This document shows, one piece after another, positions 17,216 through 25,774 of a stretch of 64,000 nt of DNA (position 1 is the first letter of the stretch; each line of letters begins with the position of its first letter). The position numbers and the translations under genes are program-made. The notes beneath the pieces were generated by a model that was not told the origin of the DNA, did not search any database, and worked only from the letters and a program-made list of their open reading frames with translations. The DNA is taken from assembly GCF_040566545.1 (NCBI RefSeq), contig NZ_JBEWZI010000002.1, positions 62,001 through 126,000 of the forward strand. The letters run 5' to 3'. Source of the DNA: Uliginosibacterium flavum. GTDB lineage: Bacteria; Pseudomonadota; Gammaproteobacteria; Burkholderiales; Rhodocyclaceae.

Positions 17216-17878
17216 TCAGTCACGTTCGAAGACCTGCACACCCTCAGGCGTACCCAGCAACAATACCTCGGCCGGGCGTACGGCAAACAGACCATTGGTC
17301 ACCACGCCAACAATCTGATTGATCTCGGCCTCCAGCCTTGCCGGCTCGGCAATCGCCAGACCATGCACATCCAGAATGATGTTGCCGTTGTCGGTCACCA
17401 CGCCTTCGCGCCACACCGGACGTCCCCCCAGCGCAGTCAAGGCTCGCGCTACATGGGCACGCGCCAGCGGAATCACCTCGACCGGCAGGGGAAATTTACC
17501 GAGTACAGGCACTTTTTTGGACGCATCCGCAATGCACACGAAGCGCCTGGCTACGCTCGATACGATCTTCTCACGCGTCAGCGCCGCGCCGCCGCCCTTG
17601 ATCATGCAGAAGCCTGCGTCGATTTCATCGGCACCGTCCACATAAACCGGCATGGACTCCACCTCGTTCAGATCGAACAAGGGAATTCCATGTGCCGCGA
17701 GGCGTTTGGCGCTGGCTTCCGAACTGGCGACAGCACCGCGAATGCGATCACGCATGCCGGCCAGACCATCAATGAAGAAATTGGCCGTGGAACCGGTGCC
17801 CACGCCGATGATCTCGCCCTCGGGTACGTACACAAGGGCGGCGAGGGCAACGGCTTGCTTCAATTCGTCTTGATTCAT
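17216..17878 (-). CDS. rpiA: Ribose-5-phosphate isomerase A
   Basis: 220 residues. Motifs: GVGTGSTANFFIDGL, VASSEASAKRLAAHGIPL, VDGADEID and IKGGGAALTREKIV. It interconverts ribose-5-phosphate and ribulose-5-phosphate in the pentose phosphate pathway. It reads toward phoU with a 65-bp gap and could share a transcript. Confidence 0.96.
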   Translation of the reverse strand: MNQDELKQAVALAALVYVPEGEIIGVGTGSTANFFIDGLAGMRDRIRGAVASSEASAKRLAAHGIPLFDLNEVESMPVYVDGADEIDAGFCMIKGGGAALTREKIVSSVARRFVCIADASKKVPVLGKFPLPVEVIPLARAHVARALTALGGRPVWREGVVTDNGNIILDVHGLAIAEPARLEAEINQIVGVVTNGLFAVRPAEVLLLGTPEGVQVFERD

Positions 17879-17973
17879 GATTCAGTCAACATTGATGGCT
17901 ATGCTGCGCATTGTAGTGGAGCCAGCCTGAAATCAGACTACTCGCTCCCCCAAAATCAACACGGAGAAACATC

Positions 17974-18396
17974 ATGGGACTTTTCGATCAACTGGCCGGC
18001 CAGGCGCTCGGCTCACTCAACTCCGGTTCAAATCAGAACGCTGACAACCCCTTGCTGCAGATCGCTGGATCGCTGTTGCAAAGTCAGGGCGGGCTCGAAG
18101 GCCTGCTCGCAAAATTCCAGCAATCAGGCCTCGGCGAACAAGCGGCTTCCTGGGTCAGCACGGGTGACAATCTGCCCATCGATGGCGCACAGATCAGCCA
18201 GGCGCTTGGCAACAACACCGTGGCCGATCTGGCCAGCAAATTCGGTTTATCGGGAGATCAAGTCTCCAACGGCCTGTCCGCGATCCTGCCGCAACTGATC
18301 GACAAGATGACGCCACAAGGCACAACTGACAACGCGACCGATCTGGCCGGGCTGGACTTGTCGTCAATTCTGGGCGGCTGCCTGAGCAAGGCCTGA
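17974..18396 (+). CDS. YidB/DUF937-family protein
   Basis: 140 residues. Begins MGLFDQLAGQALGSL and ends ATDLAGLDLSSILGGCL; the LPQLIDKMTPQG block and the glycine/leucine-rich body match the YidB-like DUF937 family. Function is unknown. It has a GGAGAAAC ribosome site. Monocistronic, with a strong terminator after it. Confidence 0.85.
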   Translation: MGLFDQLAGQALGSLNSGSNQNADNPLLQIAGSLLQSQGGLEGLLAKFQQSGLGEQAASWVSTGDNLPIDGAQISQALGNNTVADLASKFGLSGDQVSNGLSAILPQLIDKMTPQGTTDNATDLAGLDLSSILGGCLSKA

Positions 18397-18412
18397 GCGT
18401 CACCCGAAAAGC

Positions 18413-18442
18413 AAAAAGCGCGGAACCTGTCCGCGCTTTTTT
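18413..18442. terminator. Intrinsic terminator, bidirectional
   Basis: AAAAGCGCGG (18414-18423) pairs with CCGCGCTTTT (18431-18440) around AACCTGT, with flanking A- and T-runs. It serves the YidB-like gene and the convergent thiolase gene. Confidence 0.92.
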
Positions 18443-18462
18443 GTTTGCCTGAAAAACGGCAT

Positions 18463-19638
18463 CTAGCGCTCTACCGACAAGGCCACGCCCATCCCGCCGC
18501 CGATACACAGCGTTGCCAGACCCTTCTTGGCATCGCGCTTTTGCATCTCATGCAGCAAGGTCACCAGAATGCGGCAGCCGGACGCGCCGATCGGGTGGCC
18601 AATGGCGATTGCCCCACCATTCACGTTGATCTTGCTGGCGTCCCAGCCCAGCTCCTTATTGACGGCCAAAGCTTGCGCCGCGAATGCTTCGTTACCTTCA
18701 ACCAGATCCAGATCCTCAGCTGTCCAGCCAGCCTTTTTCAAGGCCAAGCGGGTTGCCGGCGCCGGGCCGATACCCATGATTGCAGGATCGACTGCGGCCG
18801 AGGCGAAGGATTTGATCTTTGCCAGAATCGGCAAGCCCAGCGCCTTGGCCTTGGACTCGCTCATCAGCATCACCGCTGCGGCGCCGTCATTAATGCCTGA
18901 AGCATTACCCGCCGTCACCGTGCCAGCCTTGTCGAAGGCCGGACGCAATGCCGTCATCGCCTCCAGCGTGGCGCCGGCCTTGATGAATTCATCCGTATCA
19001 AAAACGGTATCGCCCTTCTTGCCGGGGATTACCACCGGCACGATCTCGTCCTTGAAACGTCCACTCATCTGCGCAGCTTCGGCCTTGTTCTGCGATGCCA
19101 CGGAAAACGCATCCTGCTCTTCGCGCGAAATTTCGTATTTCTTGGCGACGTTTTCCGCGGTCACACCCATGTGGTAGTTGTTATAAATGTCCCACAAGCC
19201 ATCGTTGATCATCGTATCAACGAGCTTCGCATCGCCCATGCGGAAACCATCGCGCGAGCCATTCAGCACATGTGGGCTGGCCGACATGTTTTCCTGACCA
19301 CCAGCAATCACGATTTCCGCGTCGCCACACTGGATCGCCTGAGCACCCAGCATCACAGCCTTCAAGCCGGAACCACAGACCTTGTTAATCGTCATGGCCG
19401 GAACAGTCTCAGGCAAACCCGCACGAATCACAGCCTGACGCGCCGGGTTCTGACCGACCCCCGCCGTCAGAACCTGGCCTAGAATCACATCGCTGATCTG
19501 GTCCGGCGCCACGCCGGTCTTGGCCATCAAGGCACGAATCACGACAGCACCGAGCTCTGCAGCCGGCACCTTGGCCAGCGCACCACCGAACTTGCCTACA
19601 GCCGTGCGTACCGCCGCCACGATCACTACGTTTTCCAT
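18463..19638 (-). CDS. Acetyl-CoA C-acetyltransferase (thiolase)
   Basis: 391 residues. Active-site C88 in KVCGSGLKAVMLG, H in GGAIAIGHPIGASG, and the C-terminal CIGGGMGVALSVER are all present, as expected for biosynthetic thiolases that condense two acetyl-CoA into acetoacetyl-CoA. AtoB or PhaA are both possible; no phaB or phaC is adjacent. AAGGAG ribosome site 7 bp before the ATG. Confidence 0.93.
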   Translation of the reverse strand: MENVVIVAAVRTAVGKFGGALAKVPAAELGAVVIRALMAKTGVAPDQISDVILGQVLTAGVGQNPARQAVIRAGLPETVPAMTINKVCGSGLKAVMLGAQAIQCGDAEIVIAGGQENMSASPHVLNGSRDGFRMGDAKLVDTMINDGLWDIYNNYHMGVTAENVAKKYEISREEQDAFSVASQNKAEAAQMSGRFKDEIVPVVIPGKKGDTVFDTDEFIKAGATLEAMTALRPAFDKAGTVTAGNASGINDGAAAVMLMSESKAKALGLPILAKIKSFASAAVDPAIMGIGPAPATRLALKKAGWTAEDLDLVEGNEAFAAQALAVNKELGWDASKINVNGGAIAIGHPIGASGCRILVTLLHEMQKRDAKKGLATLCIGGGMGVALSVER

Positions 19639-19874
19639 TTGACTCTCCTTGTGATTCGCTCAATGTATTTTGGAGTTGGCAGCATGCAGCCGCCTGAAAT
19701 CTGACCGTTCCGATGTTAGCCCCGATTGAAGGCAAACAAACCTCCCCATTCGGGCACCCACAAGGCTATCAGCGCCACTTTCAGCACGCAACGAGCACCG
19801 ATAATCTCGCCAAAAACAGGGCAATTCGACCTGTTCGCGCACAAGCCTGTACAGCCGCTCCGACCCTTGCTCTA

Positions 19875-19917
19875 CGGAATGCACACCTGAAGACGTCCGA
19901 CAGGAGCGGCTCTCCAG
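19875..19917 (+). repeat. Dispersed 40-bp intergenic repeat, copy G (degenerate)
   Basis: The GGCTCTCCAG end (19908-19917) and the 40-bp spacing match the family; the 5' half is diverged. It lies in the 402-bp space 19639-20040 between the divergent thiolase and phosphoesterase genes. I see no gene there; both promoters must lie in it. Confidence 0.45.
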
Positions 19918-20040
19918 CCATCCATCCGCACAGGTCAAATCTTCATCGAGATCCCTCTGCACAGACACGGAAGGAGGCACACACGGCGGCCGTTTCAGTA
20001 CAGATGACATGTCACGGTACTGCAACAAAGCGGCGACAGA

Positions 20041-20835
20041 ATGCGTGCCATGCCCAGCGTACGTACCCTCTTCCTCTCCGACATCCACCTCGGCACGAAA
20101 GCCTGCCAGGCGGATCATCTTCTCGAATTCCTGCGTGAATACACGGCCGAAAATGTATTCCTGATCGGGGATATCATCGATTTCTGGGCAATGAGCCGCT
20201 CGGTCAACTGGAGCCCCTCCCAGAACACCGTCGTCCAGAAGATGCTGCGCCGCGCACGCCACGGCGAGAAGATCATCTTCATCCCCGGCAACCACGACGA
20301 AGCCTTGCGCGCCTACAGCGGCACGAGCTTTGGCGACATCCGCATCGAGAATGAATGGATCCACGAAACAGCAGACGGCAAGCGTCTGCTGCTGGTGCAC
20401 GGCGACGAGTTTGACGAGGTGACGCGCTACCACAAATGGGTCGCGGTGCTCGGCGACATAGCCTACAACCTGCTGGTACGCATGAACATCTGGCTGTCTT
20501 TCGTGCGGCGCTGTCTGGGCGTATCCGGCTACTGGTCTCTCGCCGGCTATGCCAAGCGCAAGGTCAAGAGTGCGCTGGAATTCATTTTCGATTTCGAACA
20601 GAGCGTCATCCACGCGGCCCGTGCGCGCGGGCTGGATGGCGTGGTCTGCGGGCACATTCACTGGGCTGCGATCCGCGAAGTCGAGGGGCTCACCTACGTC
20701 AATTGTGGCGACTGGGTCGATAGCTGCACCGCCATCGTCGAACACCACGATGGCCGCCTTGAACTGATCAACTGGGCCAGTACCGCGGCGAAAGCCCCTG
20801 CCAGCGCCTCCGACCTCATTCCCCAAGAAAGCTGA
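20041..20835 (+). CDS. LpxH/PlcP-like calcineurin-type phosphoesterase (COG2908)
   Basis: 264 residues (or 261 if it starts at ATG 20050). Metal-binding motifs in order: DIHLG (14-18), GDIIDFW, GNHDE, HGDEFDE and CGHIH. This family includes UDP-2,3-diacylglucosamine hydrolase and PlcP, a phospholipase that frees diacylglycerol from phospholipids under phosphate stress. The protein lacks a signal peptide. It is first in a tight operon with two GT4 glycosyltransferases and DgkA, which favours the lipid-remodelling reading over lipid A, but I cannot exclude an LpxH role. Confidence 0.85.
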   Translation: MRAMPSVRTLFLSDIHLGTKACQADHLLEFLREYTAENVFLIGDIIDFWAMSRSVNWSPSQNTVVQKMLRRARHGEKIIFIPGNHDEALRAYSGTSFGDIRIENEWIHETADGKRLLLVHGDEFDEVTRYHKWVAVLGDIAYNLLVRMNIWLSFVRRCLGVSGYWSLAGYAKRKVKSALEFIFDFEQSVIHAARARGLDGVVCGHIHWAAIREVEGLTYVNCGDWVDSCTAIVEHHDGRLELINWASTAAKAPASASDLIPQES

Positions 20836-20839
20836 TCCC

Positions 20840-22036
20840 GTGCGCGCCTTGATGCTCTCCGATGTCTATTTTCCGCGTGTGAATGGCGTCTCCACAGCCA
20901 TCCAGACTTACCGGCAACAGCTGCCCGCCCAAGGCATTTCCAGCACCTTGCTGGCGCCCCGCTACGGCACCGAGGAGAACGACGAAGACATCCTGCGCCT
21001 GCCCGCCTGGACCGTACCAATGGACAAGGAGGATCGCATCGTGCGCCCCGGCTTGTTCCGCCAAGAAGCGATTCGCGCCGCCGCGCAATGCCAGGTCGTG
21101 CATATCCAGACGCCCTTCGCCGCCCATGGCGCGGGCGTAGCGGCTGCACGCAAACACGGCCTGCCGGTGGTGACGAGCTATCACACCCTGTTTGAAGAAT
21201 ACCTGCAGCATTACGCGCCCTTCGTTCCAGCCGCCTGGCTGAAAGGCTTGGCCCGGCGCATTTCGCGCCAGCAGTGCAACGAGATGGATGCGGTCATCGT
21301 GCCCTCCCTGCCGATGCAGGAGCGCCTGCTCGAATACGGCATCACCGCGCCGATGCACATTCTGCCCACCGGCATTCCACTGGCCCGCTTCGCGAGCGGC
21401 AGTCGTGACTGCTTCCGGCAGAAATACCAGATCGAAGCAGACCGGCCGGTGGCGCTATACGTCGGCCGCGCCGCCCACGAAAAGAACATCGACTTCCTGA
21501 TCGACGCCACGCGCATCGCCCTGCGCACACACCCGCGCCTGCTGTTGATGGTCGCCGGCGAAGGCCCGGCCCTGCAACGCCTGCAGGCCCAAGTCCAGAA
21601 CCAGGGGCTGGACGATTCGGTGCGTTTCGTCGGATATCTGGATCGAGCGCGCGAGCTGCCGGACTGCTACGCCGCCGCCGACCTTTTTGTATTTGCCTCG
21701 CATACCGAAACGCAAGGCCTGGTACTCCTCGAAGCCATGGCCGCTGGCTTGCCGGTGGTCGCACTGGCCAAGATGGGCACTTGCGACATCCTGGTCGAAG
21801 CCTCTGGCGCGCTCGCCCCGCCCGCCGAACTGGACGCCTTCGCGGCCGCCATGGTGCAGGTCGTCGGCAATCCCGAGTTCGCCCGAGGCATGGCCGAAAA
21901 AGGCCGCATCTGGGCCGCCACCTGGTCAGACGAAACCCTGACCGCCCGCCTGGCCGACCTGTACCGCCAGCTTGCAACCCGCACCTCACCTGCAGAGATC
22001 CCATGGAAAGCCCATTCAAAGGCAAGACCGGCCTGA
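20840..22036 (+). CDS. GT4-family glycosyltransferase
   Basis: 398 residues, GTG start 4 bp after the previous stop. The N-terminal GT-B domain starts MLSDVYFPRVNGVSTAIQTY; the C-terminal domain carries VALYVGRAAHEKNIDFLIDA and the EX7E-type motif ETQGLVLLEAMAAGLP. This resembles glycosyl transferases that act on diacylglycerol or phosphatidylinositol-like acceptors. Acceptor and sugar are not shown by sequence. It overlaps dgkA by 34 bp. Confidence 0.88.
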   Translation: MRALMLSDVYFPRVNGVSTAIQTYRQQLPAQGISSTLLAPRYGTEENDEDILRLPAWTVPMDKEDRIVRPGLFRQEAIRAAAQCQVVHIQTPFAAHGAGVAAARKHGLPVVTSYHTLFEEYLQHYAPFVPAAWLKGLARRISRQQCNEMDAVIVPSLPMQERLLEYGITAPMHILPTGIPLARFASGSRDCFRQKYQIEADRPVALYVGRAAHEKNIDFLIDATRIALRTHPRLLLMVAGEGPALQRLQAQVQNQGLDDSVRFVGYLDRARELPDCYAAADLFVFASHTETQGLVLLEAMAAGLPVVALAKMGTCDILVEASGALAPPAELDAFAAAMVQVVGNPEFARGMAEKGRIWAATWSDETLTARLADLYRQLATRTSPAEIPWKAHSKARPA

Positions 22037-22392
22037 CCCGCCTGTGGAACGCCCTCCACTATTCGCTTACCGGCCTCGCCGACGCCTACCGCCTTGAAGA
22101 CGCGTTCCGCCAGGAAGTGCTGCTGGCGCTGATCCTGCTGCCCGTATCGTTTGCTCTGCGGATCTGGCTGCATCTGTCGGGCGCCGAGCACGCGTTGCTG
22201 ATCGCCAGCGTACTGCTGGTGCTGATCGTCGAACTGCTCAACTCGGCCGTCGAAGCCACCGTCGACCGGGTCGGGCTGGAACTGCACAAGCTGTCCAAAC
22301 GCGCCAAGGACATCGGCAGTGCCGCCGTCCTCATCACGCTGCTCAACGTCCTTGCCGTGTGGGCCTGCATCCTCATCGGGAAACTGCCATGA
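22003..22392 (+). CDS. dgkA: Diacylglycerol kinase
   Basis: 129 residues, three membrane helices. The signature ELLNSAVEATVDRVG plus the amphipathic N-terminus RLWNALHYSLTGLADAYRLE mark DgkA, which phosphorylates diacylglycerol to phosphatidic acid. The ATG at 22003 gives the usual length. It lies between two glycosyltransferases with overlaps on both sides (34 bp and 4 bp), so it belongs to the lipid operon and could recycle diacylglycerol released by the phosphoesterase. Confidence 0.93.
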   Translation: MESPFKGKTGLTRLWNALHYSLTGLADAYRLEDAFRQEVLLALILLPVSFALRIWLHLSGAEHALLIASVLLVLIVELLNSAVEATVDRVGLELHKLSKRAKDIGSAAVLITLLNVLAVWACILIGKLP

Positions 22393-23528
22393 ACCGGAAA
22401 CTGCGCGTCACCCTGGTCAGCGAAACCTGGCCCCCGGAGGTCAATGGCGTGGCCATGACCATGGCGCGTCTGGCCAATGGCCTGCGCGAGCGCGGCCACA
22501 CGGTGCATATCGTGCGGCCCCGACAAAAAATCGAGGCCCCTGAATCCTCACAGGAAACCCTGGTGCGCGGCCTTCCCCTGCCCGGTTACAAAGGCCTGCA
22601 ATTCGGCCTGCCTGCGGACGGACTGCTGCGCAAGTTGTGGGCGAAAGAACGGCCGGATGTCGTTCATGCCGTCACCGAAGGCCCGCTCGGTTGGTCAGCG
22701 CTGAGTGCAGCCAAATCACTCAGCATACCGCTGACCTCCAGTTACCACACCCATTTCGACGGCTACAGCAAGCACTACGGTGCGAGCTTCATCGGCCCGC
22801 TGATCAGCGCCTGGCTGCGCCGCTTCCACCGCCGCACCCTGGCCACGATGGCGCCCACCACCACGCTAGTCAACAGCCTGACCGCCGCCCATGTCCAAGG
22901 CGCGCGTCTGCTCGGGCGAGGCGTCGATACCGAACTGTTCACCCCACAGCGCCGCAGCGATGCGCTGCGTGCCGAATGGGGCGCCGGCCCGGACGATCTG
23001 GTCGTGATGAATGTCGGGCGCCTTGCCCCCGAGAAAAATCTGAAACTCGCCGCCAGCGCCTTTGAAGCCATGGCCGCCACGAATCCAAGCGCACGCATGG
23101 TCTGGGTGGGTGACGGCCCGACACGGGCCGGGCTGGAAAAGAAATTCCCGCAGCACGCGTTCACCGGCTCACGCCACGGCGAAGATCTGGCCCGCTGCTA
23201 CGCCAGCGCCGATATCTTCCTGTTCCCCAGCCTCACCGAAACCTATGGCAACGTCGTGCCGGAAGCCATGGCCAGCGGTCTGGCTGTCGTCGCCTACCAC
23301 GACGCCGCTGCGGCCGAATTGATCACGTCCGGCAAGAACGGCCTCACCGCCGAGGCCGGCGTCGCCCAAGCCTTCATCGCCGCCGCCTGCCGCATGGCCA
23401 ACAATCCCGAGCTGCGTCAGCACTGCCGCGACAATGCCCGCCAGCGCGTCACCCCGATCAGCTGGGATTCGGTCATCGGCGAATTCGAATCGGTGCTGCG
23501 AGCGGCGTCGAACGGCTCGCTGCAATAG
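22389..23528 (+). CDS. GT4-family glycosyltransferase
   Basis: 379 residues. The GT-B N-terminal domain begins VTLVSETWPPEVNGVAMTMA with SSYHTHFDGYSKHYG; the C-terminal donor site includes VMNVGRLAPEKNLKLAASAF and FLFPSLTETYGNVVPEAMAS. It resembles diacylglycerol- or mannose-type glycosyltransferases. ATGA overlap with dgkA. Two related GT4 enzymes in one operon could make mono- and diglycosyl lipids in turn; that is inference. Confidence 0.9.
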   Translation: MNRKLRVTLVSETWPPEVNGVAMTMARLANGLRERGHTVHIVRPRQKIEAPESSQETLVRGLPLPGYKGLQFGLPADGLLRKLWAKERPDVVHAVTEGPLGWSALSAAKSLSIPLTSSYHTHFDGYSKHYGASFIGPLISAWLRRFHRRTLATMAPTTTLVNSLTAAHVQGARLLGRGVDTELFTPQRRSDALRAEWGAGPDDLVVMNVGRLAPEKNLKLAASAFEAMAATNPSARMVWVGDGPTRAGLEKKFPQHAFTGSRHGEDLARCYASADIFLFPSLTETYGNVVPEAMASGLAVVAYHDAAAAELITSGKNGLTAEAGVAQAFIAAACRMANNPELRQHCRDNARQRVTPISWDSVIGEFESVLRAASNGSLQ

Positions 23529-23533
23529 GGCTG

Positions 23534-23606
23534 CCTGAAGAGCCGCCCAGGGCGGATTTCTCCAGCCATACCACCTGAACAGCGCCGCCCAGAAAGGCTC
23601 TTCAGG
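23534..23606 (+). repeat. Dispersed 40-bp repeat, copy E, with hairpin ends
   Basis: Core 23563-23605 keeps the family spacing (CAGCCAT, 14 bases, GCCGC, CCAGAAA, GGCTCTTCAG). An 11-bp inverted copy of the end (CCTGAAGAGCC, 23534-23544) lies upstream and pairs with GGCTCTTCAGG (23596-23606). It starts 6 bp after the glycosyltransferase stop and marks the left side of the accessory island. Confidence 0.7.
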
Positions 23607-23758
23607 CGACCTGCTTTCATAAACGCCATTCATGGCTTGAGATTGACGTGGCCTTGCGTGTCTCTCCACGTTCCGAAGGGCTGCTTTCGGGTGAGATGGT
23701 GAATGCGTACAATCGGCCATCAACGGACGCTCACCACCTCCACGAACTCGCCATTCGG

Positions 23759-23887
23759 ATGACAGCTTCGCTCATATATCCGACGCTTGCGACGCTACTA
23801 CCGCTGTTTTTATTGGGCCAATTTATTATTGAAGCGCAGGGAAAAACTGGTCCGCAATATGCAACAAAGCGGACGTGGGTTTTATGA
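23759..23887 (+). CDS. Possible small single-pass membrane peptide
   Basis: 42 residues, MTASLIYPTLATLLPLFLLG then a basic tail. One plausible membrane helix, but no clear ribosome site and no known family. The 503-bp stretch 23529-24031 otherwise holds only the repeat and AT-richer sequence with no recognisable gene. Confidence 0.2.
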   Translation: MTASLIYPTLATLLPLFLLGQFIIEAQGKTGPQYATKRTWVL

Positions 23888-24031
23888 TCAAAAATTCTTC
23901 TTAACGTCATCAGGAAGCTGGTGCTCTGTTTTTCAGTAACCAGCCTCCCGCGTCAATAGTTTGAACTCGTGGTCACTCAGGTGCAGTCCGTACCCGGCTT
24001 TTCAAGAACCGATCGGCGTGCGGTCACAGCA

Positions 24032-24985
24032 TCAATACACCTCACGGGTGGCGACACCGGGGCGCGCGAGCATTCGTGCGATGTCGTAAGCCACTTTGCG
24101 GCTCAACTCAGTCAAGTTATGGCAACGATTCATGTAGCCGCCCATTAGCCATCCAGACCCACGTCCAAGGTCCACCGCGACGCCGCCATCAAGCAGCTCG
24201 GCATGGATATTGAGCCACTTGGGGCCGGTAAAAGAGCTACCGCCTATTACGTGGCTTGCAACAAGCGTCAGTTTTAGCGTACGTCCGTTTGGATTTTCAA
24301 AGGGCTCCGTGCGTATCTCGATCTCTGGGGCGGGCCTTTCGAGCTCCCTCAACTCCCTCTTATACGCATCCAGGATCATGGGGCGCATGTAGTCTTGCCA
24401 GCCGCACTCAGCAAGCATCTCCGGATCCGCTGATTTTCCATCCTGCATCTGGATAGGAAACGCCACCAGAATGGGTGTCTCTGGGTGCAAGCCAGTACAG
24501 CCCTCCGTGCAGGGACGCAATTCGACGTCTTGCGTCCAGCTATCCAGACTTTTGCTGATGGAGATCGCAAGAGCGCGCATGGCCGGACAAGGCGTCTGAT
24601 TCGGTTTGAAATATTCGTAAGTCTTGAAATCACGGGTCGCTACAAGCTTGCCCATGTATCGGATTTCCCCGCGCACATGCGCAGCAAACCGTGAATTACG
24701 TCCTTAGCCTTCAAACTCTGCACTGAGAAAATCAATACTCAGCGTGTAAGGCGTTGCGCGCGGATCACTTGCGGGTATTACAACTTCGCCATGCTCAGCC
24801 AAGGTAAGGAAGTGCGGAAACATTAGCTTGATCCAGTCACAGCTACTCCCTTTTTGATCAATCTGAATGCTCGGGGAGAATCCGATCATTTCAGGTGCGC
24901 GAATGAGGTAGTCCTCATCAGCAAACACTGCTTGCAATGGCAGCACACAAAATAAAAACAAAATAAACCGAGAAAAATATTTCAT
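24032..24985 (-). pseudogene. Secreted hypothetical protein interrupted by an in-frame stop
   Basis: The minus-strand frame starts at 24985 with a signal peptide (FILFLFCVLPLQAVFADE), runs 93 codons to a TAA at 24704-24706, and continues open in the same frame (GRNSRFAAHVRGEIRYMGKL) for 223 more codons to 24034. There is no shift between halves, so a single nonsense change explains the break. A GTG at 24676 could in principle restart the second half, but without a signal peptide. The full-length product would be ~317 residues, secreted. Family not identified; the GRNSRFAAHVRGEI turn suggests a DUF4410-like domain. Confidence 0.7.
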
Positions 24986-25090
24986 TAGAAAATTTCTATT
25001 GTTATTAACTTGATAGCCAAATATCCGCCAACAGGCGATTGCATCAAGGCCGATTTGATGATGACGGCTTGGGTTTTTATGAAGTCGAAA

Positions 25091-25114
25091 AAGAGGCGTC
25101 GTATGACGCCTCTC
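25091..25114. terminator. Intrinsic terminator of the lipoprotein gene
   Basis: AGAGGCGTC (25092-25100) pairs with GACGCCTCT (25105-25113) around GTAT, flanked by A-rich sequence on the left that gives a T-run on the minus strand, and by a T-run on the right for the other direction. Confidence 0.8.
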
Positions 25115-25156
25115 TGTTTTTCTACCGAAACCACAAAACCCCTGCTGGCTTGGCGA

Positions 25157-25636
25157 TCAGTTGATCGTCAGCGTGGCCTTCGTGCCAGCGATAATTGCTG
25201 TGAGCCCGGAGGGGGTGAAGACGAATGTGCCAGGCGTGGACGGCGTTAGCGTGATTGTATTTGTGCACGTTGCCCCGACAGGCATGCTGAGCCCCGTTAG
25301 CGCAAAACCTGAAGTGCCAACGCTGAAGCCCGTTGAGGTGCAAGGCGAGCCAACCGCAAAGGCCGACGTGCTTTTTGTGCCGGCAGGCAAGGGAATCGTG
25401 AGGGTTCCGCCGGAGACTGCGACACCGCCTTCATTAGTGAGCGTGACCGTCAAGACGACCGAACCTGCTGGCGAGGTAACGGATGAGGTGCTCAGCGAGG
25501 TCGATACACTGGCAACGCCCATCGCCGCTGGCGGTGTTGACGTACTGCTGCTTTCGCCGCCACCACCTCCGCCACCGCAGGCGCTCAGTGCAACTACCGC
25601 GCTTGCCATCATCAGGGGTTGAAGTGTCTTGAACAT
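25157..25636 (-). CDS. Lipoprotein with poly-glycine tether
   Basis: 159 residues. Signal peptide with lipobox LSAC followed by seven glycines, a Ser/Thr-rich linker, then a beta-rich domain with GGTLTIPLPAGTKSTSAF and CTNTITLTPSTPGTF, like DUF11/Ig-like surface modules. It should be attached to a membrane by its lipidated cysteine. The poly-Gly linker is a typical outer-membrane lipoprotein spacer. It sits downstream of the CDI locus, with its own terminator. Confidence 0.8.
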   Translation of the reverse strand: MFKTLQPLMMASAVVALSACGGGGGGGESSSTSTPPAAMGVASVSTSLSTSSVTSPAGSVVLTVTLTNEGGVAVSGGTLTIPLPAGTKSTSAFAVGSPCTSTGFSVGTSGFALTGLSMPVGATCTNTITLTPSTPGTFVFTPSGLTAIIAGTKATLTIN

Positions 25637-25774
25637 GTGAATCCTTTCGGGGTGATTACAAGGAAGCCGTGAAGGGCTTCGGGGTCTAAAAACAATTCGA
25701 GGTGTGGGCTTGAGAGCGGCTACTGGTAAGGCTTTCAGGGCCGCACGCCCGCTTGGATAGGCGGGGTGCGGGTT

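Noticed and set aside
20009..20037. Possible Pho box upstream of the lipid operon (ATGTCAC, CTGCAAC, CGGCGAC at 11-bp steps)
   Set aside because: Only the first block fits the TGTCA consensus and the site ends 3 bp before the start codon, leaving no room for a -10 element or ribosome site.
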